DNA from: CAWATG01 sp963785035
GTDB lineage: Bacteria > Actinomycetota > Acidimicrobiia > IMCC26256 > CAWATG01
Direction of reading: 5' to 3'
NCBI GenBank assembly: GCA_963785035.1
Contig: CAWATG010000005.1
Span: 496,001 to 560,000, forward strand
Length of the DNA stretch: 64,000 nucleotides
Positions 53,842 to 62,769 of this stretch are shown here, in pieces. Position numbers and translations under genes: made by a program. The notes beneath the pieces were generated by a model. It had not been told where the DNA came from and ran no database searches. It saw nothing but the letters and a program-made list of their open reading frames with translations. Numbering within the stretch: position 1 is the first letter of the stretch; the number at the start of each line of letters is the position of its first letter.

Positions 53842-54805
53842 GTGCAGCGAATCAACGGGGAACTCACCACCGATGCGCGGGATAATCGGACCGAGGAAGA
53901 ACTGGTGCGCGAGCACCTCCCGAGTGTCCATTACGCGGTGTCGGAGATCAGCAATCGCATTCCCAGCCACGTTTCCAGGAGCGACCTGGTCTCGGCCGGA
54001 ATGATGGGGCTCGCGCAGGCTGCGCGGAGTTTCGATCCCGACAGAGGCATTGGTTTCGATCGTTTTGCCTCGAATCGGATCCGCGGCGCCTTGCTCGATG
54101 AACTTCGAGGGCTCGATTGGGCGAGCAGATCCGTCCGCGTCCAGGCGCGAACGATGCAAACCGCTTCCGAAGCAACTCCAGTCGAAGCTCGGCCGCGCAC
54201 CCACACGGGCAGAATTGGCCAAGGAGCTCAAAGTCGAAGAGGCGACGGTCCACAAGCTCGTCGAGGACGTGCACCGCGCCACGATGATCAACTACGAATC
54301 GATGTTGGTCGATGAGAGCGGCGAAGCCAACCTCCCAGGCACGGAGGTCAGTCCCGAGGACCAGATCGTCGCCCGTGAGCGTCGCGCGTATCTCACCGAC
54401 GCCGTAGGAGCCCTACCCGAGCGGCTTCGGAGTGTGGTCGTCGGATACTTCTTCGAGGAACGTTCTATGCAGGAGATCGCCGACGAACTCGGCGTCAGCG
54501 AGTCCCGCATCTCCCAACTCAAGGCGGAAGCGCTTCTCTTGCTCAAAGACGGCATGAACGCCCAACTCGAGCCCGACCAAGTCGCTCCCGAGGCGCGTCC
54601 AGACGGTCGCGTCGCCCGCCGGAAGGCTGCGTATTACGCGGCAATTGCGTCCGGTTCGGACTATCGCACACGGATTTCGGCGCAAACACCACCGAACCAA
54701 CAGCGGGTCGCTGCGTCGGAAGCGGGTGGTAACGGCGAATGGATTGAATCCGAGCAGCCGGCGACGGGCACAACTTCGAACGCGCCGACACGCATCAAGA
54801 TCTGA
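53842..54805 (+). CDS. RNA polymerase sigma factor of the FliA/WhiG family, frame broken
   Basis: Region 2 reads LVSAGMMGLAQAARSFDPDR, then FASNRIRGALLDELRGLDW. After one extra base near 54150-54165 come region 3 (KLGRAPTRAELAKELKVEEA) and region 4 (GYFFEERSMQEIADELGVSE, SRISQLKAEALLLL). This is the sigma-28 type used for flagellar late genes and, as WhiG, for Streptomyces sporulation. Unusually, about 80 residues follow region 4, rich in Ala, Arg and Gln. The GTG start is tentative. Candidate target promoters lie upstream of fliC, cheA, flgB and flgN, and an RsiG-like partner is encoded at 25681. Confidence 0.92.
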
Positions 54806-54822
54806 AAATCGCGAGCCGATTG
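54795..54822 (+). promoter_or_regulatory. Putative sigma-28 promoter of fliC
   Basis: TCAAG (54795) and GCCGATTG (54815-54822), with 16 bases after TCAA, fit the FliA/WhiG consensus well. The site overlaps the last codons of the sigma gene. The transcript would begin near 54829 and carry a leader of about 110 bases before the flagellin ATG. Confidence 0.65.
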
Positions 54823-54828
54823 CCCCAA

Positions 54829-54939
54829 AAGCACTCAACTCCTGCTGGTCCTGACCGATGAGGAATCCGTCGCCACCCGGCGGAGCAAGACGGGGCCACC
54901 ACGGACGGTCGGTCTCGGTACCCACTCAAGGAGGACACC
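54829..54939 (+). promoter_or_regulatory. fliC leader with a CsrA-type site over the ribosome-binding site
   Basis: The ribosome site AAGGAGGAC is embedded in CTCAAGGAGGACAC, which has the CAAGGA core expected of CsrA targets. Other GGA triplets occur at 54862, 54882 and 54903. With csrA and fliW both in the window, control of flagellin translation by CsrA is likely; binding itself is inferred. Confidence 0.5.
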
Positions 54940-56130
54940 ATGGGTATGCGAATCAATCAGAACATCATGGCCCTGACGGCCTACCGCAACCTCTCGAAGA
55001 GCGACGAGTCCCTGCAGATGGGCTTGGAGAAGCTTTCGTCGGGTTTCCGCATCAACCGCGCTGCCGACGACGCCAGCGGCCTTGTCATCAGCGAGAACCT
55101 GCGTTCACAGATCGGCGGTCTGAACCAGGCCACCCGCAACGCGCAGGACGGCATCAACGTCGTACAAACCGCTGAAGGCGCGCTGAACGAAGTTCAGAGC
55201 ATCCTCCAGCGTATGCGTGACCTGGCCGTGCAGGCCTCGAACACCGGTTCGAGCGACGTCGCTGCCCGCACCGCGGCGCAGCAAGAGGTCGCAGCATTGT
55301 CCTCCGAGCTGGACCGCATCTCGGCTTCCACCAAGTTCGGCAAGACCGCGCTGCTCGACGGCACCTTCGGCCTCTCGTACGCTTCAACGGCGGCCAACCT
55401 CAACTTGGTCGGAACCGGCCTCGTCATCACGGCAACAACCGGCCAGGCGTTCTCGATCACGGTCAACGGCGTCACCGCAGCGGTCACCGTTGCAGTCGGG
55501 ACCTACACGACGTCAGCTTCGCTGCAGTCTGCGCTCGACACAGCAGTGCGGGCCGGTCTCAGTGCGGTCGGTCAAGACCCGGCAGCTGTGAAGGTCAACG
55601 TTACCGACCCAGGCGGCTATGGCGTCGTGCGCGTGAACTTCTCCAGCAGCTCTGCCTACACGCTGACAGCGGGAACCGGTGCCGCCGACTTCCTCGCTCA
55701 AGGTGCAGTCACGGCGGGCGCAGCAGCGACCGCCGGCACGGGTGGTGTGTTCCAGGTCGGTGCGAACAACGTCGCAACGGACCGGATCAGCGTCGCCATC
55801 GGCAGCGTCTCCTCGTCCGGTCTGTCGCTGACAGGTCTTGACGTGATCAATGGAGCCAACGCGGCGATCACCTCGCTCGATGCGGCGATCACCAGCGTCA
55901 CCAGCACTCGTGGCGCCCTCGGTGCGTACCAGAACCGCTTCCAGCACACCATCAACAACCTGAACGTGTCCGTGCAGAACCTGACGGCTTCCGAGTCTCA
56001 GATCCGTGACACCGACATGGCGCAGGAGATGGTGCGATTCACCCGGGATCAAATCCTGGTCCAGGCAGGCACCGCCATGCTGGCGCAGGCAAACGCGGCT
56101 CCCCAGTCCGTGTTGAAGCTCCTGCAGTAG
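54940..56130 (+). CDS. fliC: Flagellin
   Basis: Conserved D0/D1 ends are intact: MRINQNIMALTAYRNLSKSD, EKLSSGFRINRAADDASGLV, ISENLRSQIGGLNQATRNAQ at the N-terminus, and NRFQHTINNLNVSVQNLTAS, ESQIRDTDMAQEMVRFTRDQ, ILVQAGTAMLAQANAAPQSV at the C-terminus. The variable middle (about residues 150-290) is beta-rich and Ala/Thr/Gly-rich. It includes a flagellin-IN-like module (QAFSITVNGVTAAVTVAVGT). At 396 residues it is of medium length. The first ATG is best placed for the strong ribosome site. A perfect hairpin follows the stop. Confidence 0.97.
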   Translation: MGMRINQNIMALTAYRNLSKSDESLQMGLEKLSSGFRINRAADDASGLVISENLRSQIGGLNQATRNAQDGINVVQTAEGALNEVQSILQRMRDLAVQASNTGSSDVAARTAAQQEVAALSSELDRISASTKFGKTALLDGTFGLSYASTAANLNLVGTGLVITATTGQAFSITVNGVTAAVTVAVGTYTTSASLQSALDTAVRAGLSAVGQDPAAVKVNVTDPGGYGVVRVNFSSSSAYTLTAGTGAADFLAQGAVTAGAAATAGTGGVFQVGANNVATDRISVAIGSVSSSGLSLTGLDVINGANAAITSLDAAITSVTSTRGALGAYQNRFQHTINNLNVSVQNLTASESQIRDTDMAQEMVRFTRDQILVQAGTAMLAQANAAPQSVLKLLQ

Positions 56131-56144
56131 CACGAAGGAGTGAC

Positions 56145-56179
56145 CCAGGTTGGTGGGCCTTGAAGGCCCACCAACCTGG
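56145..56179 (+). terminator. Perfect 17-base-pair hairpin between fliC and flaG
   Basis: Arms CCAGGTTGGTGGGCCTT and its exact complement are separated by a single base. No T-run follows; the next bases lead into the flaG ribosome site. It may be an attenuator or an RNA-stability element that raises flagellin mRNA over the downstream genes. Confidence 0.65.
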
Positions 56180-56200
56180 AACTCCCGAAGGAGGTGACCC

Positions 56201-56590
56201 ATGGGAATCAATCCACTCAACGCAAACACCACCACCGTGGTTGATCTTCCCTCCCGTTTGCCGAACCAGCCCGCTCACAACTCCGCACCCACTCCGGTTG
56301 CCGGTACTCCGGTACCTGGCGCATCCCCGCAGGGGCCTCGGTCGGAGCCAATGGCGGGGCCCGGAACGAAATCGGCAAAGAGCGCCGCACCACCGGAGGT
56401 CTTCAAGACCGCCATCGGCCCGGAGTTTCAGTGGAACGACACGGTGAACCGACTCGTCGTTGTCATGAAAGATCGCAGCACGGGTTCAGTCGTTCAGCAA
56501 CTCCCGCCACAACAGGTCCTCGAACTCGTGGAGGAAGCAACCAAGCGATCTCGTGACACCATGGAGCTCACGCCACGGAACGCACGATGA
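56201..56590 (+). CDS. flaG: FlaG family protein
   Basis: The C-terminal half is FlaG-like: FQWNDTVNRLVVVMKDRSTG, then SVVQQLPPQQVLELVEEATK. The first 70 residues are Pro/Ser/Ala-rich and disordered. FlaG influences filament length in other bacteria. A strong ribosome site (AAGGAGGTGA) precedes the ATG. The stop overlaps fliD (ATGA). Confidence 0.85.
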   Translation: MGINPLNANTTTVVDLPSRLPNQPAHNSAPTPVAGTPVPGASPQGPRSEPMAGPGTKSAKSAAPPEVFKTAIGPEFQWNDTVNRLVVVMKDRSTGSVVQQLPPQQVLELVEEATKRSRDTMELTPRNAR

Positions 56591-59028
56591 CGTCATTCGG
56601 ATCGGCCGGTTCGAGCATTGACGGACTCAGCTCCGGTCTGAACTCGACCCAGATCATCAACAGCTTGCTGGCGCTCGAGGCGAGACCACAAACAAGCCTG
56701 AAGAACCAGAAGTCCACGTTTCACCTCGAGTCATCAGCGCCTATCAGGCAATCAATGCGAAGTTCGCGACGTTGCAAACCGCTTCGCAGGCACTCAACAA
56801 GACGGCCGGTTGGAACGTCTTCAAAGCAACGTCGACGAGCGCCAACGTCGTCGCTCAAACCGGGTCGGGTGCGCTGGCCGGGTCCCTCAGCTTCGTCGTC
56901 GATCAACTTGCCAAAGGCAACTCGATTCTCAACGACGCGACATACTCGAGCCTGACCTCGCCGTACGGCACGGAGCCCATTCTGTTGTCCAAGGCAGGCG
57001 GACTCGGCTTCGCGACACTCACCGGAACGGGCCTCGCTATCGGCGGACACGCGCTGGAGGTCACGCAATCCTCCGCTGCCGCGACGAAAACGGGAACATC
57101 GGCCTTGGCGGCAAGCACCACCATCACCACGGGCGTCAACGACACGATCGACGTCACGATCAACGGCACGCCCACCACACTGACAATTGCGGCCGGAACC
57201 TACAACCGCGCGCAACTCGCAACGGCGGTCCAGGTTGCCTCCGGCGGATCGCTGACGGCATCGGTGACCGCGAACAACGCGCTCGAAGATCGACACTGTT
57301 CGCCAGGGAAGCGCAGCAACGGTGCAGGTCACCGGTGGGTCCGCTCTGACCGACCTCGCTCTCAGCACCGACGGCACGGCAATCCTCGGCACCGATGGCC
57401 TCGTCACGCTCGACGGGACGCTCAACACCGTCACCGACACGACCGCGGCGATGATCTTGAACTCAGGAACCGGCGGCACGATGACCGCCACCAGCACGAC
57501 ATTCGCGTTGGTAAAGGGGACCACTTCAGCAAAGAACATCAGCGTCGGCGACGGCACGCTCGCCAGCGTCGTCACCGCAGTCAACAACGCCAATGCCGGC
57601 GTCACCGCAACCGCTATCAAGACCGACGCCAACTCCTATCGTCTCGCGTTCAGCTCGACAACGACGGGTAAGGCGTCCGCAATCACCATGCCGCTCACCG
57701 GTTGGACCACCACCGTTGCAGGACAGGACGCAAAACTCACCGTCGGTTCTGGACCGAGCGCCTTTTCGATCTACTCGGCATCGAACAACGTCTCGGACGT
57801 GCTCCCGGGCGTCACGCTCTCGCTCAGCAAGGCCGACCCGCTCACGACCGTCTCGGTCGACGTGGTCGCCGACGGCGAGGCAATCGCCGACAAGGTCGCT
57901 GCACTCGCGGCAGCCGCGAACGACGCTCTCTCGACAATTCGCAGTTACACCGGATACGACCCAACCACCAAGACTGCTGGACCACTGATCGGCAACTCGA
58001 CGGTGCGAACACTCGAGACGCAGGTCATCAACTCGGTGCTCTCCAGCGTTGCGGGCTCCAGCCTCACAAGTGGGAGCAATGTCGGGCTCTCCTATCAGCG
58101 CGATGGAAAGATCTCCTTCGACCGAGCCAAGTTCCTCGAGAAGTACAACGCTGATCCGTTGGCCGTGGGATCGTTGTTCAAGCAAGGTGGCACGGCGACG
58201 AACTCGAAGGTGGCGTTCAGCTATGCATCGGAGGCGACCCTCGCCGGTACCTACGATGTGGTCATCTCCGCTGCCGCGACGCAGGCAACCGCAACAGGCG
58301 CGGTGCTCGGCGGCGGCACCATCACCGCGGCCGAGACGATCGACCTGAAGGTCGGCAGCACCACCGTCTCGTACGCAGCAAGCGCAGGTGAAAGCCTCAG
58401 CTCCATCGCGACCGCGCTGAACAACCTTTCTGCGGCGAGCTCCCTCGGCCTGTCCGCCACCGTCGAGAGCAACAAGCTCGTCGTGCGCACGGCCGGATAC
58501 GGAACCGGCGCCACCTTCGAAGTGAAGACGTCCACGATTGCAGGCGGCCAAACCGGCATCGCCGGCGTCGCGGGATCCTTCGAACTCAAGACAGGCGTCA
58601 ACGTCGCCGGCACCATAAACGGCGTCGCCGCGACGGGTGCGGGACAGTATCTTTCCGCCCCGAGTACCGATCCCACGCTCTCGGGCCTTGCCCTGATCAT
58701 CTCCGCCGAGCCCGCAGACATCAGCGGACCGACGAACTTCGGCACCTTCACATATGCGCCTGGTATCGCCCAGCGAATTGCCTCTGTTGCAGTCGCCGCC
58801 AGTACCGGCGGTACCGGTGTCCTGGCCAGAGAGATCGCCAGCAGGCAAAGCCGCGTGACGGACCTCGACACCCAAATCGCCGCATGGGATCTCCGACTCC
58901 AAAGCCGCGAGGCGTCACTACGTCGGCAGTACTCCGAACTCGAGGTCCAACTCGGAAGGCTCCGTGGGTTGGGAAACGCCCTCAACAGCCAGATTCAGCA
59001 ACTCGCCGCCAACACCACCGCCAACTAG
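56587..59028 (+). CDS. fliD: Flagellar filament cap protein FliD, frame broken twice
   Basis: The N-terminal SSIDGLSSGLNSTQIINSLL and ALEARPQTSLKNQKS are the FliD start. The frame changes near 56715-56735 (one missing base) to VISAYQAINAKFATLQTASQ and again near 57285-57320 (one extra base). The rest is then continuous, with the C-terminal coiled coil RQSRVTDLDTQIAAWDLRLQ and SREASLRRQYSELEVQLGRL. The full product would be about 810 residues, long for FliD. The extra length is in beta-rich modules, including flagellin-IN-like stretches (VTINGTPTTLTIAAGTYN). It caps the growing filament. Confidence 0.9.
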
Positions 59029-59037
59029 GAGACACGG

Positions 59038-59457
59038 ATGTCCCCCCAACTCGAAGCACGCAAGAGATACCTCTCGAACACCTCAGCGACGGTTTCACCA
59101 GGCCAGCTCGTTGTCATGCTCTACGACGGTCTCATGCGGGACCTCGCGCACGCCGAACAGGCCATGTTGAACTCGTCGTATGACGTTGCCCACGAGAAGC
59201 TGTTGAATGCTCAGGCGATCGTCATGGAACTGTTCGCGAGCCTCGAGCGCGACAAGTGGGAGGGCGGTCCGGGTTTGGCGAAGCTCTACCTGTTCCTCAC
59301 GACCGAACTCATCGACGCCAACGTTGCCCGCGACGTCACTCGCGTTCGTGCGTGCATCGCACTTGTGGAGCCACTTCGCGATGCATGGGCAACCGCCCTG
59401 GCGGCGGTGAATACGGCAAGCACCATCGCGAGCGTCGGAATGGGATCGGTCGCGTGA
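59038..59457 (+). CDS. fliS: Flagellin export chaperone FliS
   Basis: The 139-residue helical protein starts RKRYLSNTSATVSPGQLVVM with LYDGLMRDLAHAEQAML and has AKLYLFLTTELIDANVARDV, all FliS features. It keeps flagellin unfolded before export. It lies ten bases after fliD, and its stop overlaps the next start (GTGA). Confidence 0.93.
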   Translation: MSPQLEARKRYLSNTSATVSPGQLVVMLYDGLMRDLAHAEQAMLNSSYDVAHEKLLNAQAIVMELFASLERDKWEGGPGLAKLYLFLTTELIDANVARDVTRVRACIALVEPLRDAWATALAAVNTASTIASVGMGSVA

Positions 59458-59798
59458 ACCACGAGCGTTCGATCGCGGCTTGGGCAGCGCACCTCGACGC
59501 CATGGAGGCCGAACTCAGCGAGCATTCCGACGCTCTCGCCTCCGAGCGGCCCCCGGTGTTCGACGACCGCATTGCACTCGCTCCATTTGACGCGAGTGCT
59601 CTGGACCTCGGTCCACTCCCTGAGTCCCTGCGCGGCCGGGCGGAGAAGCTCCTGGCGCGCACCCGCGAGTTGGAGGAACAGGTCCTTGCGACGGCAGAGT
59701 CGATCGCTCGCGAAGCCGGCCAATTGACCCGCTCTCGCGGCGTCGGCAGTCGCTATGGCGACGTGTCCGCTCCGAACTATGTGGATCGACGGGCGTGA
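59454..59798 (+). CDS. FliT-like small helical protein
   Basis: The 114-residue product, from a GTG inside the fliS stop, is helical: SIAAWAAHLDAMEAELSEHS near the start and RGRAEKLLARTRELEEQVLA near the end, with a Pro-rich bridge. Position directly after fliS is where fliT-type chaperone genes lie, but sequence support is weak. Confidence 0.55.
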   Translation: MNHERSIAAWAAHLDAMEAELSEHSDALASERPPVFDDRIALAPFDASALDLGPLPESLRGRAEKLLARTRELEEQVLATAESIAREAGQLTRSRGVGSRYGDVSAPNYVDRRA

Positions 59799-60102
59799 TC
59801 AGGCACCAGGGCGACCGCCGCGAGAGCGGGCAAATATCGCGGATGGCACAGAACATATTTCGCGCGTCGTAATCCTCAGATTTCCTGTCGGTTCGCCGAT
59901 TGGACCCCCGGAGCACGGAAAGCTCAACGTCTCGCCACGGATCGGCGGCACACCGTTCGTTGGCGGAGGTCGCGTTGATCGTGTTTGCGCTCGCGGAGCC
60001 TAGGCACAGGCCCGTTGCACGGCGAGGAAACTCGCCGACACGTATCAGCGCGCCCCGTTGCTCCGTCGACCACCTTCCGATCCCCGCGGGAGGTGGTCGC
60101 GC
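59799..60102. other. 304-base leader region between the fliS-fliT-like genes and flgB
   Basis: No convincing gene is seen. It contains the putative sigma-28 promoter at 59876-59902 and, at its right end, the flgB ribosome site GGGAGGT. The long distance between the two suggests a leader of about 190 bases or a second promoter that I cannot identify. Confidence 0.5.
59876..59902 (+). promoter_or_regulatory. Putative sigma-28 promoter upstream of flgB
   Basis: TCAG (59876-59879), 15 bases, then GCCGATTG (59895-59902). The -10 box is identical to that of the proposed fliC promoter. In most systems flgB-type basal-body genes are early class genes, so a sigma-28 site here would be notable. Confidence 0.45.
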
Positions 60103-60444
60103 GTGAGCGACCTCACGATCGATGCGATCCGTGCAGCGCTCAATGGAATCACGGCGCAGCAGCACGCGATTGCCAACAACATGGCCAATACCGAGACGCC
60201 AGGCTTCATCGCCACGAAGGTCTCGTTCGAAGGCCAGTTGAAGAACGCCATCGACGCCGGCGATCCCCGCTCGGCGGCCGTCGAGGTCACGAAGTCGAAC
60301 GAGCCCACGAATATCCAGGGCAACAACGTTCAGGTCGACGACGAACACGTCGCAATGATCGAGAGCAACCTGCAATACACACTGATGGTCCAAGCCGTCA
60401 ACAGCAAGTTCTCGCTTCTCCGCACGGCGATTCGAGGTCAGTAA
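60103..60444 (+). CDS. flgB: Flagellar basal-body rod protein FlgB
   Basis: The 113-residue protein has the rod-protein N-terminus ITAQQHAIANNMANTETPGF and the C-terminus NLQYTLMVQAVNSKFSLLRT. It forms the proximal rod with FlgC. GTG start after GGGAGGT. The stop and the flgC start overlap (TAATG). Confidence 0.93.
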   Translation: MSDLTIDAIRAALNGITAQQHAIANNMANTETPGFIATKVSFEGQLKNAIDAGDPRSAAVEVTKSNEPTNIQGNNVQVDDEHVAMIESNLQYTLMVQAVNSKFSLLRTAIRGQ

Positions 60445-60854
60445 TGGCACTTTTCGGGATCCTCGATACATCAGCGTCAGCGCTTCGGGTCAACAAGATG
60501 TGGCTCGCTGCGGTTTCCGACAACATCGCCAACATCAACGTCGTGCGACGCACGACCGAGGACGCCTTTCAAGCACGAATTGTCGTTGCCGAATCGAATG
60601 CAGATACCGATGGTGACGGCATTGGCAACGGTATCCACACAGCGGGAATCGCGCTTGGCTCAGCCCAAGGAATGATGGTCAACGACCCCGGTAACCCTCT
60701 CGCCGACGCTCAGGGAAACGTACGACGCCCCGACATCAACCTGGGCGACCAGATGGTGCAGATGATGATGGCGCAGCGTTCCTATCAAGCGAACCTGGCG
60801 ATCGTCGACCGCGCCCGCGACATGTATATGCAGGCGATGGGGATCGGTAAATAG
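60444..60854 (+). CDS. flgC: Flagellar basal-body rod protein FlgC
   Basis: The 136-residue protein starts ALFGILDTSASALRVNKMWL with AAVSDNIANIN. It ends INLGDQMVQMMMAQRSYQAN and LAIVDRARDMYMQAMGI, both typical of FlgC. It is part of the proximal rod. It lies in a tightly packed run with flgB and fliE. Confidence 0.95.
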   Translation: MALFGILDTSASALRVNKMWLAAVSDNIANINVVRRTTEDAFQARIVVAESNADTDGDGIGNGIHTAGIALGSAQGMMVNDPGNPLADAQGNVRRPDINLGDQMVQMMMAQRSYQANLAIVDRARDMYMQAMGIGK

Positions 60855-60856
60855 CT

Positions 60857-61171
60857 ATGGCCATTCCAGGCATCGGTGCGGTTCCCGGTCTCGGCAGCAT
60901 TGCCGGCGCGCCGGCACTCGACACGCTTTCGAAGACATCCAAGGCGGGCGACTCCGGATTCGGCAACGCGATCACCGGGGCACTCGACAACTTGCAGGCC
61001 ACACAGAACAAGGCCGATTCACTGGCGTTGGACGCGGCAACCGGCGATCTCCAGAACGTGCACGACTACATGATCGCTGCGACACAGGCGTCACTGCAGA
61101 CCGAACTCACCGTCGCCGTGCGAAACAAGGCGCTTGAAGCGTTCGGCGAGATCATGAGGATGCAGATCTGA
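60857..61171 (+). CDS. fliE: Flagellar hook-basal body complex protein FliE
   Basis: FliE joins the MS ring to the rod. The C-terminal part is typical: LALDAATGDLQNVHDYMIAA, TQASLQTELTVAVRNKALEA, FGEIMRMQI. The N-terminus is Gly/Ala-rich. The stop overlaps the fliF start (TGATG). Confidence 0.94.
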   Translation: MAIPGIGAVPGLGSIAGAPALDTLSKTSKAGDSGFGNAITGALDNLQATQNKADSLALDAATGDLQNVHDYMIAATQASLQTELTVAVRNKALEAFGEIMRMQI

Positions 61172-62766
61172 TGGCGGCTTTCGACGTCGATCGCATGAAG
61201 GGCCAGGCCCAGCGTTACCTCGGCGGCTTCACCGCCGGCCAGAAGGTGCTGTCCCTGCTCGCCGTCGCCGCGCTGCTCCTGGGCGCGCTTTTCTTCACGT
61301 CATGGATCTCGAAGCCGTCCTACTCAACGCTGTACAGCAATCTGGATCCCAAGGACGCCTCCTCCATCACGGATCAGCTCACATCGAAGGGCGTGAGCTA
61401 CCAGTTGGCGAACGGCGGACAGACGATCATGGTTCCCAAGAGCAAGGTCTATCAACTGCGCCTCGACATGGGCGCCGCCGGCTTACCCAGCGGCGGTTCG
61501 AATTCCGGCTACCCGTTGCTCGACAAGCAAGGAATCACCACGTCGGAGTTCTCCCAACGCGTCAACTATCAGCGGGCTATCGAAGGCGAACTGGCCAAGA
61601 CCATTGGGTCGCTCCAAGATGTCAGCTCCGCTCAGGTGCACCTTGTCGTGCAGTCCCAGGACGTCTTCAGCGACGACAGCGAAAAGCCCAGTGCTTCGAT
61701 CCTTGTCGCGACCAGTGGTTCCAAGCGCCTCTCGGCCACCCAAGTTCGCGCCATCGTGCACCTCACCGCGTCGGCAGTCAGTGGCATGAAACCCGATGAT
61801 GTGACCGTCGCCGACACGCAAGGCAACGTGCTCTCGGCACCCGGTCAGGACGCAAACGCGGCGACGGACGATGGTTCCACTGTTACGAGCAAGTACGAAG
61901 CAAACACCAAGGCAAAGGTCGAGAACCTCCTGAACCGCGTCATTGGGCCTGGCCATGCCGTCGTACAGGTCAGCGCAACGCTCAACCTCGACAAGTCGGC
62001 AAAGACCTCGGAGACTTACGAAAACCCCTCCACCACAGGCACAACACTTCCTCCGATCGCATCGTCCACAACCGACGAGACGTTCACGGGCTCAGGTGGC
62101 GCAGCCCGAGGAAGTCTCGGCAATGAACCCGAAGCGGGCACCACGCTTCCGACGGGCAACGGCGACTACAGCCGGAAGACCAACAACAGCCAGAACCCCC
62201 TCAACAAGACCGTCACGGAGACGAACGTCGCACCTGGTGCCGTGGAGAAACAGACCATTGCCGTCATCGTCGACAGCAAGGTTGTCAAGGCAGGCGAAGC
62301 ATCCGACCTCGAAACACAGATCGGTCTTGCTGCCGGCGTCGACGCAGCACGCGGAGACGTTGCGAGAGTCCAGCTGATGAAGTTCGACCAGAGTCTGAAA
62401 CAGGACGCCGAGAAGTTGGCCAAGGATGCGAAGTCGGCCGAGTCCAAGGACACCTTGATGTCGATCATCAAGACCGTCCTGATCCTGCTGTTCACCGCTG
62501 CGGTGTTGTTCCTTGCTCGACGCAACATCAAGAAGGCCGCCGCCGCTCGTCCGCCGATTCGCGTGCCACTGGACCTCCGCCAGATCGAAGCAGGCCAAGG
62601 AATGATGTTCGGCGACGAGCGCCTCACCGCTTCGATGATCGCAGAAGCAGGCGGCGGGGAACTGGTCGCTCCAGACGTCCAAGCTGAGGTCAGGCAGATG
62701 ATCGAACGGCAACCTGATGAGGTCGCCGCGACGTTGCGTAGCTGGCTCGCGGACCGGAGGACCTAA
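61171..62766 (+). CDS. fliF: Flagellar MS-ring protein FliF
   Basis: The 531-residue protein has the first membrane helix (LSLLAVAALLLGALFFTSW), followed by YSTLYSNLDPKDASSITDQL, VYQLRLDMGAAGLPSGG and the FSQRVNYQRAIEGELAKTIG motif of the YscJ/FliF family. The second helix (IIKTVLILLFTAAVLFLA) lies near residue 435. The C-terminal MIERQPDEVAATLRSWLADR is the FliG-binding end. It is the base on which the motor assembles. Confidence 0.96.
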   Translation: MAAFDVDRMKGQAQRYLGGFTAGQKVLSLLAVAALLLGALFFTSWISKPSYSTLYSNLDPKDASSITDQLTSKGVSYQLANGGQTIMVPKSKVYQLRLDMGAAGLPSGGSNSGYPLLDKQGITTSEFSQRVNYQRAIEGELAKTIGSLQDVSSAQVHLVVQSQDVFSDDSEKPSASILVATSGSKRLSATQVRAIVHLTASAVSGMKPDDVTVADTQGNVLSAPGQDANAATDDGSTVTSKYEANTKAKVENLLNRVIGPGHAVVQVSATLNLDKSAKTSETYENPSTTGTTLPPIASSTTDETFTGSGGAARGSLGNEPEAGTTLPTGNGDYSRKTNNSQNPLNKTVTETNVAPGAVEKQTIAVIVDSKVVKAGEASDLETQIGLAAGVDAARGDVARVQLMKFDQSLKQDAEKLAKDAKSAESKDTLMSIIKTVLILLFTAAVLFLARRNIKKAAAARPPIRVPLDLRQIEAGQGMMFGDERLTASMIAEAGGGELVAPDVQAEVRQMIERQPDEVAATLRSWLADRRT

Positions 62767-62769
62767 CCC

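Noticed and set aside
57526..58902. 458-residue leftward open frame opposite fliD
   Set aside because: It is the antisense of the Ala/Thr/Ser-rich fliD modules; composition (Gly/Arg/Asp/Cys-rich) and absence of a ribosome site mark it as a shadow.
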